In this document: piece after piece, positions 51,355 through 59,487 of the stretch | Numbering within the stretch: the first letter of the stretch is position 1 | Layout: each line of letters begins with the position of its first letter | Assembly (NCBI GenBank): GCA_013002025.1 | Contig: JABDKW010000062.1 | Span: forward strand, 1 to 60,708 | Source: Gammaproteobacteria bacterium | GTDB lineage: Bacteria; Pseudomonadota; Gammaproteobacteria; Arenicellales; Arenicellaceae | DNA length: 60,708 nucleotides | Reading direction: 5' to 3' | Position numbers and translations under genes: made by a program | The notes under the pieces: generated by a model | The model's input: only the letters and a program-made list of their open reading frames with translations | Told to the model about the DNA's origin: nothing | Database searches by the model: none

Positions 51355-52703
51355 AGGTCTTTCCCTGCCCGCCAGTGTACCCATTTCAGATAGGCGGGAA
51401 CACCAATCGCATTTAACAATCGCGGCGGCATGCGTGATGGGGGTGGTAATTTTTCCAGCCGCATTAATGCATCACTGCTGTTGCCGAGCAGTTTGTCCGC
51501 AATCAGCATGCCCATCAGTGTACTTTTGGTGGTACCCAGACCCTGACAGCCCGCCGCTGCAAAAATTTTCTCGGCAACTTCTCCGAATACCGGCGACCCA
51601 TTCAGGCTCAGGGTCACTGCGCCGCTCCAACGGTACTCCATTTCGACATTGGCCAGCGCCGGATAACGCCGCGCGAAACAGTGATCGTGTTGCCGGGCAT
51701 AGCGCGCTAACTGCTGGTCGCTGCTGCGCAGGTCCGGGTTGTAGGTCCACTGGTTTCGCACCAGCATGCGTCCGCAGTCGAGTTTACGAAGCGTCGTGCC
51801 CATCGGCGACGCCGGAATCAAGCCCCAGCTATCCGCCGGCCCCAACTGTGCCAGTTCGTCAGTGCTCAATTCGCGGGTCAGGCTCGCATACGTGAACAGA
51901 TGCAACAGGCAGCCTTTGGCCACACCAAATGATTCAATATGACCATTGTTGGCCAGAATGACCCGCCCTGCAGTAATGCTGCCCTCTTCAGTTCTCACCA
52001 ATGCACCTTCTGGCTGAGTCTCAATGGCCACCACGGGGGAGTGTTCATAGACGGTGGTATTGGGTGCTGCATTCAGTGCCTGACCCAAGCCCCGAATGTA
52101 GCCTGCCGGCTGTATCTGCACCGCGCCGGGCGTGAAGATGCCACCGTCGTAATACTCAGTGCCAATGAGTTCGGCGAGTTCTGTTTTGCTGAGTTTGTTG
52201 TAGGGCTCGTTCAGCGCATCCAAATGGGTGGCAAAATCATGCAGTGCTTTAAGGCCAGCGCCATTGGTTGCACCATGGTATTTGCCGGCGCGGGCAAAGT
52301 GCGGTTGCAGGCCAAACTGATCAACCGCAGCAGCCATAAATTCGATTGCCAGCCGATTGTCGCTGACCTGATCTAAGTCCTGCTGTGCGCCGCCGGTGTA
52401 GTTATCGCTGTTCAATTCATGCGGCAGATCTATCACAAAGCCGGAGTTGCGACCGCTGGCTGCCCAGGCCAGACCCTGTGCTTCCAATACCACGACCCGC
52501 AAACCAGGGTCTTGATCCTGCAGCCGCTTGGCCGCAGCGAGGCCAGCGAACCCGGCACCGACAATCACAATATCGGCTTGTTGATTGCCCTCCAGGCTCG
52601 GCAGCCGGGGCGCGGCCGGTAATATCCCGCACCATCCGGACAATGACGCATCAGCCGGATACTGGCAGCGCGGTCGGCGCCCTAAAGAAAGCACTGCGGG
52701 CAT
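51351..52703 (-). CDS. FAD-dependent amino acid/amine oxidoreductase (DAO family, PuuB/DadA-like)
   Basis: The 450-residue protein has FAD-binding IVIVGAGFAGLAAAKRL (about 46), SGRNSGFVIDLPHEL (about 83), a GRVILANNGH strand (about 246) and the C-terminal AGCQGLGTTKSTLMG. It resembles gamma-glutamylputrescine oxidase and related enzymes that oxidise secondary amines or N-methyl amino acids. With aldehyde dehydrogenase next in the operon it would produce the aldehyde or imine substrate. Confidence 0.8.
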   Translation of the reverse strand: MPAVLSLGRRPRCQYPADASLSGWCGILPAAPRLPSLEGNQQADIVIVGAGFAGLAAAKRLQDQDPGLRVVVLEAQGLAWAASGRNSGFVIDLPHELNSDNYTGGAQQDLDQVSDNRLAIEFMAAAVDQFGLQPHFARAGKYHGATNGAGLKALHDFATHLDALNEPYNKLSKTELAELIGTEYYDGGIFTPGAVQIQPAGYIRGLGQALNAAPNTTVYEHSPVVAIETQPEGALVRTEEGSITAGRVILANNGHIESFGVAKGCLLHLFTYASLTRELSTDELAQLGPADSWGLIPASPMGTTLRKLDCGRMLVRNQWTYNPDLRSSDQQLARYARQHDHCFARRYPALANVEMEYRWSGAVTLSLNGSPVFGEVAEKIFAAAGCQGLGTTKSTLMGMLIADKLLGNSSDALMRLEKLPPPSRMPPRLLNAIGVPAYLKWVHWRAGKDL

Positions 52704-52712
52704 GGGTAGCGC

Positions 52713-54233
52713 CTAGCTTAGAGCATCCACGCTTTGGTCGGAGATATCGATCCAGATGGTTTTCAGCTCCGTGTATTGATCATGGGCGTGCAACGAGTTA
52801 TCGCGGCCGCCAAAACCGGATTGTTTGTAACCGCCGAAGGGCGTCGCCATATTGCCTTCGCCATAGGTATTCACCGTTACCGTGCCGGCCCGAATCGCCC
52901 GCGCCAGACGATGCGCGTTTTTCAAATTCGAGGTAAACACGGACGCCGCCAGCCCATAACAACTGTCGTTGGCGACGGCGATGGCCTCATCGATAGACTT
53001 GACCGTAATAATTGATAACACTGGCCCGAATATTTCCTCGCGCGCGATGCTCATTTGCGGCGTCACATCCGTAAACACCGTGGGCTCGATATACAGGCCG
53101 TTGTCGCTGCTGCCCGTGCCACCTATGTGCAGGGTTGCGCCCTCTTTCTTACCGGCTTCGATAAAACCCATGATTCGCTCAAATTGATCCTGCGACACAA
53201 TCGCACCAAGCTGATTGTGGGGGTTCAGCGGGTCGCCGGTATTCCACTCTTTAAGCCGTTGCCCGATGGCCAGCAACAAATCATCGGCAATCGACTGCTG
53301 CACAATAAGCCGTGAGTTAGCCGAGCAGTTCTCGCCCATGTTCCACATCACCGCGTTGCACACGTGTTGTGCGACCACGTCGAGATTTTCGGCATCGTCC
53401 AGCACCACGCAGGGGTTTTTGCCGCCGCACTCCAGCACGATGCGCTTCATATTGCTGTCGGCCGCGTAGTTCAAAAACAGCTTGCCGATTTCAGTCGAGC
53501 CGGTGAACGACACCATGTCCACATCGCCATGCAGGCCCAGCAAACGGCCGGTGATCTCTCCGGGGCCGGGCAATACGTTGAGCACGCCGCGCGGTAATCC
53601 GGCACGGCTGGCCAGCTCCGCAATGCGCAGCGCCGTCATGCTGGTCTCCTCAGCAGGCTTTACGATCACGCTATTGCCGGCCGCCAAAGCCGGCGCGATT
53701 TTCCAGGCCAACATCAATATTGGGAAATTCCACGGCAATACACAGCCCACAACACCAATCGGTTCGCGCACCACCATGGCCACCACATCGTCACCGGCGG
53801 GCGCCACCTGATCGTAAATTTTGTCAATGCTCTCGGCGTGCCATAACAGGCAGGCAATGGCTTCGGGAATATCAACGGTTTCAATATCGGCGATCGGTTT
53901 GCCGCTCTCCAGACTTTCCAACACGGCCAATTCACGCGCGTTACGCTTGATCAGTTTGCTTAGTTGCACCAACACTGCTTTTCGATCGTCCGGGTCAAGC
54001 TTGGACCAGCGACCATCTGCAAAGGCTTCCCTGGCCTTTAACACCGCATGGTCAACCTGCGCGGCATCACTGATCGACAGCTCCGCAATCGTTTCGCCGG
54101 TCGCCGGATTAACACTGGCAAAGGTGTCACCGCTGTCGGCCGCCTGAGCCCGCCCGTCAATATAGGCGGTGGTCGGGAAGTCCAACTGCGCCGCTATCGC
54201 CTCGTAATCCGCCTGTGTGAGTAAGTCGCTCAT
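52713..54233 (-). CDS. aldehyde dehydrogenase (PuuC/betaine-aldehyde type)
   Basis: The 506-residue enzyme has PWNFPILMLAWK (about 167), VSFTGSTEIGK (about 243), catalytic Glu in VLECGGKNP (about 268), catalytic Cys in GENCSANSR (about 302) and EIFGPVLSI. Length and motifs fit aminobutyraldehyde, betaine-aldehyde or ketoglutarate-semialdehyde dehydrogenases. It lies between the DHDPS-family and FAD oxidoreductase genes with short gaps. Confidence 0.85.
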   Translation of the reverse strand: MSDLLTQADYEAIAAQLDFPTTAYIDGRAQAADSGDTFASVNPATGETIAELSISDAAQVDHAVLKAREAFADGRWSKLDPDDRKAVLVQLSKLIKRNARELAVLESLESGKPIADIETVDIPEAIACLLWHAESIDKIYDQVAPAGDDVVAMVVREPIGVVGCVLPWNFPILMLAWKIAPALAAGNSVIVKPAEETSMTALRIAELASRAGLPRGVLNVLPGPGEITGRLLGLHGDVDMVSFTGSTEIGKLFLNYAADSNMKRIVLECGGKNPCVVLDDAENLDVVAQHVCNAVMWNMGENCSANSRLIVQQSIADDLLLAIGQRLKEWNTGDPLNPHNQLGAIVSQDQFERIMGFIEAGKKEGATLHIGGTGSSDNGLYIEPTVFTDVTPQMSIAREEIFGPVLSIITVKSIDEAIAVANDSCYGLAASVFTSNLKNAHRLARAIRAGTVTVNTYGEGNMATPFGGYKQSGFGGRDNSLHAHDQYTELKTIWIDISDQSVDALS

Positions 54234-54247
54234 TATGTAACCTCAGC

Positions 54248-55153
54248 TCAATCGTCTGCCAGTATGCGATCAACGGTGCTCTTTAAGGTGGTTAGCACCA
54301 TCTCGATTTCGCGTTTACTTTCTTTACCAAGTTCCTGCAATGGTTTGCGCACCGGGCCGGAGGGCAGGCCGGCCAGCGAACAGGCGTACTTGATGCTCTG
54401 AATAAATTTACCGCCCTGCTCAAGAATGTGCATAAACGGCAGCATTGCCGACATGATGGCGCGGCCCTTCACAAAATCATTCTGCAGCACGCAGGCCTCA
54501 TACAGAGCCACGTGCTCTCGCGCCAGGCAATTGCCACCGGCGCACACCCACCCCTTGGCGCCCCAGGCAAAAAACTCCAGCGCCTGATCATCCATGCCGC
54601 ACAACAGGGTAATGTTGGTGTAGTCCCGCGCCAGCATATGCAACTGGTTAATATCACCGGACGATTCTTTAATGGCCAGAAAATTTCGATTGCGCCCCAC
54701 GATGTCGAAGAATTCCGCTTCCATCAAGGTGCCGGTACGGCCGGGATAGTTATACAGAATCACCGGCAGGTTAACCGCCCGGTCAATGGCCAGCGCGTGA
54801 TTGGCCAGCTCGCGTTGCGACGGCACGGCGTAAAAGGGTGCTGGCATCAGTATCGCATCGGCACCGTGCTCGACCGCCACCTGTCCATGGCGAATGCAAT
54901 CTTCGGTGCGAATCGCGCCCACCCCGACAATTAATGGCAAGCGACCCGCCAAGGTTTCGCTGGCCAACTTCACCAGCGACGCTCGTTCATCATCCGACTG
55001 CGCATAGTACTCACCGGTGGTGCCGCTGACGATCACACCATGCACACCGCAGCCGGCCAGATAGTCGACCATCTCGGCGAAACCATCATAATCGATGTCG
55101 CCATTGGCCAGATGCGGCGTAATGACAGGCGGGTAGATACCTTGAAAATTCAT
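54248..55153 (-). CDS. dihydrodipicolinate-synthase-family lyase
   Basis: This 301-residue Schiff-base aldolase shows SGTTGEYYAQSDDER (about 43), the Tyr of LYNYPGRTG (about 135) and the Schiff-base Lys of LAIKESSGDINQ (about 163). Catabolic members include hydroxy-pyrroline-carboxylate deaminase, keto-deoxy-sugar-acid dehydratases and N-acetylneuraminate lyase. Together with an FAD amine oxidase and a semialdehyde-type dehydrogenase, a hydroxyproline-like route is one reading, but no epimerase is present. It heads its operon and is divergent from the GntR gene. Confidence 0.8.
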   Translation of the reverse strand: MNFQGIYPPVITPHLANGDIDYDGFAEMVDYLAGCGVHGVIVSGTTGEYYAQSDDERASLVKLASETLAGRLPLIVGVGAIRTEDCIRHGQVAVEHGADAILMPAPFYAVPSQRELANHALAIDRAVNLPVILYNYPGRTGTLMEAEFFDIVGRNRNFLAIKESSGDINQLHMLARDYTNITLLCGMDDQALEFFAWGAKGWVCAGGNCLAREHVALYEACVLQNDFVKGRAIMSAMLPFMHILEQGGKFIQSIKYACSLAGLPSGPVRKPLQELGKESKREIEMVLTTLKSTVDRILADD

Positions 55154-55186
55154 CTATGCAGAGTACGAATGAGTGGCGTGTTGGTA

Positions 55187-55216
55187 TTGATTTAAATTGT
55201 ATACATCAAGTATATT
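55187..55216 (+). promoter_or_regulatory. putative sigma-70 promoter with GntR operator upstream of the GntR gene
   Basis: TTGATT (55187) and TATATT (55211) are spaced 18 bp, a fair promoter. The perfect palindrome TGTATACA (55198-55205) lies in the spacer and matches the half-site style of FadR-type GntR operators. Binding there would block the GntR/MttB transcript and possibly the divergent operon. Confidence 0.5.
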
Positions 55217-55281
55217 ATTTTGCAAAGCGGCCTAGCAACCGCTATTTATACCCTTTTCCAGCCGCCTAAGCACTCAAGAAT

Positions 55282-56007
55282 ATGTCGACCGCCAAGCTCA
55301 GCAAGCTAAATAAAAAACAGCCAGTGAACGCTTACGAAGTGATCCGGCGGCGCATCGTCAGCCTGGAATATGCGCCCGGCATCAGTCTGGACGAGAAATC
55401 ACTGGTCGACGAACTTGGCCTATCGCGCACACCGGTGCGGGAAGCGCTGATCCGTCTGGCCGGTGAGGGCCTGATCGAACTCGAGAAAAACAAAGGCGCC
55501 AAGGTGTCCGAACTTAACCTGCAAACATTGCAGACTATTTTTGAGGCTGGCGATCTGATCGAGCGCGCCTATACGAGGCTGGCCTGCCTGCGCCGCACCG
55601 ATGATGATCTCGCCAGCATTAACGAAGCGCGGCTGGAATTCGAGCGCGACCTGAACAACCAGGACGTGGCCGCCATGGTGCACTCCAACACCGAATTTCA
55701 TCTGCGTATCGCAGCGGCCTCCGGCAATAAATACTTTCTGGAGTCGTATCGTCGCATTCTGGCCGACCACGAACGCATCGCACAAATCTGGTACAGCGAC
55801 ATTTTCAGGTCTGACGACCGTTCGGCCAATCAAAAAATTTGCCGCCAACACGATGAGCTCTACCAGGCGATTGAACAAGGCGACACCGACAGGGCCGAGG
55901 CCATTTCAATTGCCCACGCCCATGCCTGCAAGGAAGGCATTCGCAGTTCACTGAGTAGCGGTGAATCACTGATCGCTGATCTAAACGTTCAAACTGAGGA
56001 ATATTAA
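55282..56007 (+). CDS. GntR-family regulator, FadR/FCD subgroup
   Basis: The 241-residue protein has an N-terminal winged helix (YEVIRRRIVSLEYAPG, LGLSRTPVREALIRL) and an all-helical FCD ligand domain with candidate metal ligands in EFHLRIA and AHAHACKEG. FCD regulators usually sense carboxylic acids. It is 2 bp upstream of MttB homologue 3, so the two are cotranscribed, and divergent from the DHDPS-led operon, its probable target. Confidence 0.9.
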   Translation: MSTAKLSKLNKKQPVNAYEVIRRRIVSLEYAPGISLDEKSLVDELGLSRTPVREALIRLAGEGLIELEKNKGAKVSELNLQTLQTIFEAGDLIERAYTRLACLRRTDDDLASINEARLEFERDLNNQDVAAMVHSNTEFHLRIAAASGNKYFLESYRRILADHERIAQIWYSDIFRSDDRSANQKICRQHDELYQAIEQGDTDRAEAISIAHAHACKEGIRSSLSSGESLIADLNVQTEEY

Positions 56008-56009
56008 TT

Positions 56010-57566
56010 ATGTCTCCGCGCGCCAGTCGATCACGTAGAAGCTCGGGCGGGCGCAGTGCACGCCGCGCCGAGCGCATGAAGCCTAATTTTAAAATGCTGC
56101 CCACTCTAAAGCGCAACTTCCCGTTGTGCGAGCCAATGGATCAGGCACAGGTTGAAGCGATTGATAATGCCTCCATGGCAATTCTCGAAGACGTGGGAGT
56201 GATGTTTCGCGACCCCACCGCGCTGGAAGATTGGAGGCAAGCCGGGGCGCGCGTCGACGGCGAAATTGTCAAGTTTGACCGCGGCATGATCCGCGAACTC
56301 ATCAAATCAATACCGGCAACCATTCACTACCACGCGCGCAACCCGAACAACAGCGTGGACATCGGCGGCAACAACTCAATTTTCGTGCCCATGACCGGCG
56401 CGCCGTTTTTGCGCGACCTGGACGACAAACGCCGGCTGCCGACGCTGGATGATCTGGCGACCTTTCATAAACTGTCTCACATGCTGCCAGCCCTGCACTC
56501 CTCGGCGCACCATATCGTTGAACCGATGGACATGGTGGTGGCACATCGACACCTGCACATCACCTACTCGTCAATCAAGTATTCGGACAAGACCTTTATG
56601 GGCATGACGACCAGCCCCAAGAATGCCGAAGACGTGATGGATATGTGCGAGATTTTATTCGGCGCCGACACCATGGAGCAGCAGGCTGTGGTCACCGGTA
56701 ACTGCAATGCCAACTCGCCGCTGGTGTGGGACGAAACCATGTTGGGCGCCATGCGCGCGTTTAACCGGCGCAATCAGCCGGTGCTGTGTTCGCCATTTGT
56801 ATTAGGCGGCGCTAATACCCCCGCCTCGGTGCCGGCGACCGTGGCGCAGACCAACGCCGAAGCCCTGTCGGCGCTGGCCTACACGCAATTGATTCGCAAG
56901 GGTTGCCCAGCCATCTATGGCCACTATCTGGCTACGGTGAATATGCAAACCGGTTCGCCTATGGCGGGCACGCCGGAAATCAGCCTGATGAATTTTATGA
57001 TTGGCCAGATGGCGCGCTATTACGACGTGCCCTGGCGCACTTCCAACACCCTGGGCGGCGCCAAAACCTTTGACGCTCAGGCCGGTTACGAAAGCGCCAC
57101 CACGCTGGCCGCCACACTGCACTCCGGGGCCCACTATATCTGGCACTCGGCCGGCTGGAACGAAGCCGGCATGCACTGCTCGATTGCCAAGTTTATTGTT
57201 GATGCCGAGCAATGCGCCATGGGCTACCGCATGGCAGAGGGCATTCGCTGGGGCGACTTTGATGAAGCACTAGCAGCGATTGGCGACATTGGCCCAGAAG
57301 GCCACTTTCTCGGCCACCCCCACACGCAGGCCAATTTTCAAACCGCTTTCTTCATGCCGGAAATGTTCGATAACAATTCCATCGAACAGTGGGAGGCAGA
57401 CGGCAGCGAAGAAATCACCGAGCGCGCCCTCAAACGCGCCCGAAAAATGCTGTCTGAATATGAAGAGCCCGAACTCGACCCTGCCATCGACGAAGCCCTA
57501 CTTGATTATATGGCGCGGCGTAAAACGGAAATCCCGGCCGAGGACGCCTTGAACCAGGAATTCTAG
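56010..57566 (+). CDS. MttB-superfamily (non-pyrrolysine) methyltransferase 3
   Basis: The 518-residue protein is more distant from the other two but shows the full family pattern: YHARNPNNSVDIGGNN, ALHSSAHHIVEPMD, SIKYSDKTFMGM, GHYLATVNMQTGSPMAG and ELDPAIDEALLDYMARRK. There is no in-frame TAG. The N-terminus is a Ser/Arg tail with eight Arg in the first 22 residues. Pairing with a GntR regulator and a divergent amine-oxidising operon suggests a different quaternary amine as substrate. It has no corrinoid partner gene nearby. Confidence 0.85.
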   Translation: MSPRASRSRRSSGGRSARRAERMKPNFKMLPTLKRNFPLCEPMDQAQVEAIDNASMAILEDVGVMFRDPTALEDWRQAGARVDGEIVKFDRGMIRELIKSIPATIHYHARNPNNSVDIGGNNSIFVPMTGAPFLRDLDDKRRLPTLDDLATFHKLSHMLPALHSSAHHIVEPMDMVVAHRHLHITYSSIKYSDKTFMGMTTSPKNAEDVMDMCEILFGADTMEQQAVVTGNCNANSPLVWDETMLGAMRAFNRRNQPVLCSPFVLGGANTPASVPATVAQTNAEALSALAYTQLIRKGCPAIYGHYLATVNMQTGSPMAGTPEISLMNFMIGQMARYYDVPWRTSNTLGGAKTFDAQAGYESATTLAATLHSGAHYIWHSAGWNEAGMHCSIAKFIVDAEQCAMGYRMAEGIRWGDFDEALAAIGDIGPEGHFLGHPHTQANFQTAFFMPEMFDNNSIEQWEADGSEEITERALKRARKMLSEYEEPELDPAIDEALLDYMARRKTEIPAEDALNQEF

Positions 57567-57651
57567 TCCGTATCACCCGAGGACGACTGCTTTATTGGTC
57601 GCCAGTTCTGCTAATATTGTGGGCATCAATAATTTGCCAACGGGTTCGATT

Positions 57652-58470
57652 ATGTTTTCCAAAACCTCTCTGTTATTCGCACTGTGTGCGCTGATTTCCC
57701 TGAGCGCACCTACCCACGCCGGCGACACCGCCGACGCCATCAATAAAATCGCCAACGGCGAACACCGCTCTGATAAGTACAAAGCGCGCAACCAGTTTCG
57801 CAACCCCGGCGAGACACTGGAGTTTTTTGGTATACGGCCTGATATGACTGTGGTCGAGCTGTCACCCGGCGGTGGCGGTTGGTACACCGAGATTTTAGCG
57901 CCGTATCTCAGAGAGTCAGGCACCTACTACGCGGGCAGCTATGACCCTGAATCGACTAGTGAATACTCCCAGCGCAATATGGCGCGCTACGCCGAGAAAT
58001 TGGCCAAACACCCTGAGTTGTATGACCGCGCCAAGGTCACTACCTTTGCACCGCCAGACAAGATGGAGGCCGCACCAGCAGGCAGCGCCGATATGGTGCT
58101 GACCTTTCGCAATATGCATAGCTGGATGAGGCGTGGCACACAAGAAGCGATGATGCAGGCCGCCTACAGCTACTTGAAACCGGGTGGCGTTCTAGGTGTG
58201 GTGGCGCATCGTGGCGACCCCGATAAGCCCCAGGACCCCAAGGCAAGTAAGGGTTATATCCAGCAGGACATCATCGTGCAACTGGCTGAATCAGCCGGCT
58301 TTGTCCTCGAAGCCAGCAGCGAGATCAACGCCAACCCCAAGGACACCAGAGATCACCCTCAAGGCGTCTGGAACCTGCCCCCGGGTTTTCGCGACGGTGA
58401 CACAGACCGGGCCAAATACGCCGCCATTGGTGAAAGCGACCGCATGACACTGAGGTTCCGCAAGCCATAG
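57652..58470 (+). CDS. exported SAM-methyltransferase-fold protein (COG4798-like)
   Basis: About 272 residues from the ATG at 57652. Residues 1-23 look like a signal peptide (LLFALCALISLSAPTHAG). The mature part has VVELSPGGGGWYTEILAPYL (about 68), which fits a class I methyltransferase motif I, then DMVLTFRNMHSWM and LKPGGVLGVVAHRG. It resembles predicted methyltransferases of the COG4798 group, which often carry export signals. SAM is not expected in the periplasm, so its ligand and function are uncertain. Confidence 0.7.
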   Translation: MFSKTSLLFALCALISLSAPTHAGDTADAINKIANGEHRSDKYKARNQFRNPGETLEFFGIRPDMTVVELSPGGGGWYTEILAPYLRESGTYYAGSYDPESTSEYSQRNMARYAEKLAKHPELYDRAKVTTFAPPDKMEAAPAGSADMVLTFRNMHSWMRRGTQEAMMQAAYSYLKPGGVLGVVAHRGDPDKPQDPKASKGYIQQDIIVQLAESAGFVLEASSEINANPKDTRDHPQGVWNLPPGFRDGDTDRAKYAAIGESDRMTLRFRKP

Positions 58471-58489
58471 CCATTACGGCTCTCTGCCC

Positions 58490-59344
58490 ATGGCCACCGC
58501 CTATCTGAATGGCGACTATCTGCCGCGCGAGAATGCCAAAATCTCGGTGCTGGATCGCGGCCTGCTGTTCGGAGACGGCATCTATGACGTAATTCCGGTG
58601 GCCGAAGGCCGCATGATCGCGGCCGGCCTGCATATCCAGCGCCTGCAGCGCAATCTCGCTGAGGTTGGCATTGAAACGCCGCACAACGAAGCGGATTGGC
58701 AGCAAATCTGTGCGCGGCTGTTAGAGGAAAATGGCGCGGATCGGCCAGTCTATCTGCAGGTCACGCGCGGCGCGGATCCCGAGCGCTCAATTGCGGCTGG
58801 CAACAATCTGTCACCGACGGTAATCGGCTTTAGTCTGCCCTCTTCCAATAACGCGGCAATGCAGAAGCTGCACGACGAGGGCTATCGCGTGGGCAGCGCC
58901 GAAGATATTCGCTGGCACCGCTGCGACATCAAAAGCACCGCCCTGCTGGCCAGCGCCATGAGCCTGAGAGCGGCACAGGCCAAGGGCTACGACGAAGTGA
59001 TTTTGTACGACCGCCAGCAGCAACTGACCGAAGGCGGCGCGGTGAATGTGTTTGTGGTGCGCGATGGGGTGGTCGCCACGCCGCCCCTATCGCCGCAATT
59101 ATTACCCGGCATCACCCGCCATATGCTGATCGACATATTAAGCAAGCATTCGTCGATAGCTGTGCAAGAACGCGATATCGATTTCTCAGAAGTACTAAGC
59201 GCCGACGAAGTCTGGCTTAGCAGCTCCACCAAAGGTGTGGTGGCGGTGGTGGCAATAGATGGCGAGCCGGTCGCAGATGGCAAACGGGGCCCGATTCTGC
59301 GGGCTGCCGAGGTCTTATACGACCAGCATAAGTGGGATTATTGA
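58490..59344 (+). CDS. D-amino-acid transaminase-like class IV PLP enzyme
   Basis: This 284-residue protein has LDRGLLFGDGIYDVIPV (about 22), the PLP Lys in CDIKSTALLAS (about 146) and LTEGGAVNVFVV (about 180). These match D-alanine transaminase and related class IV enzymes. It is on the same strand as the exported methyltransferase-fold gene with a 19-bp gap. It interconverts D-amino acids and 2-oxo acids in the cytoplasm. Branched-chain or aminodeoxychorismate activity is less likely given the motif order. Confidence 0.85.
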   Translation: MATAYLNGDYLPRENAKISVLDRGLLFGDGIYDVIPVAEGRMIAAGLHIQRLQRNLAEVGIETPHNEADWQQICARLLEENGADRPVYLQVTRGADPERSIAAGNNLSPTVIGFSLPSSNNAAMQKLHDEGYRVGSAEDIRWHRCDIKSTALLASAMSLRAAQAKGYDEVILYDRQQQLTEGGAVNVFVVRDGVVATPPLSPQLLPGITRHMLIDILSKHSSIAVQERDIDFSEVLSADEVWLSSSTKGVVAVVAIDGEPVADGKRGPILRAAEVLYDQHKWDY

Positions 59345-59385
59345 GTAGCTATTTAGTAGCTGAAGGTCCTGTCCCGCATCACCTA

Positions 59386-59477
59386 GATCGCCGCGCTTCG
59401 CTCGCGATGACAATATTAAAGGGCGCTCGCGATGACAACCATTACGTCATTGCGAGTCGCGCAGCGGCGAAGCAATC
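59386..59477. repeat. dispersed GC-rich palindromic repeats, second locus
   Basis: GATCGCCGCGCTTCGCTCGC (from 59386), a partial GCGCTCGCGATGACA in the centre and an inverted unit GTCATTGCGAGTCGCGCAGC (from 59446) ending GCAATC form one imperfect palindrome. It sits between two convergent genes and matches the family at 48558. Confidence 0.75.
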
Positions 59478-59487
59478 TTACCTGCCT

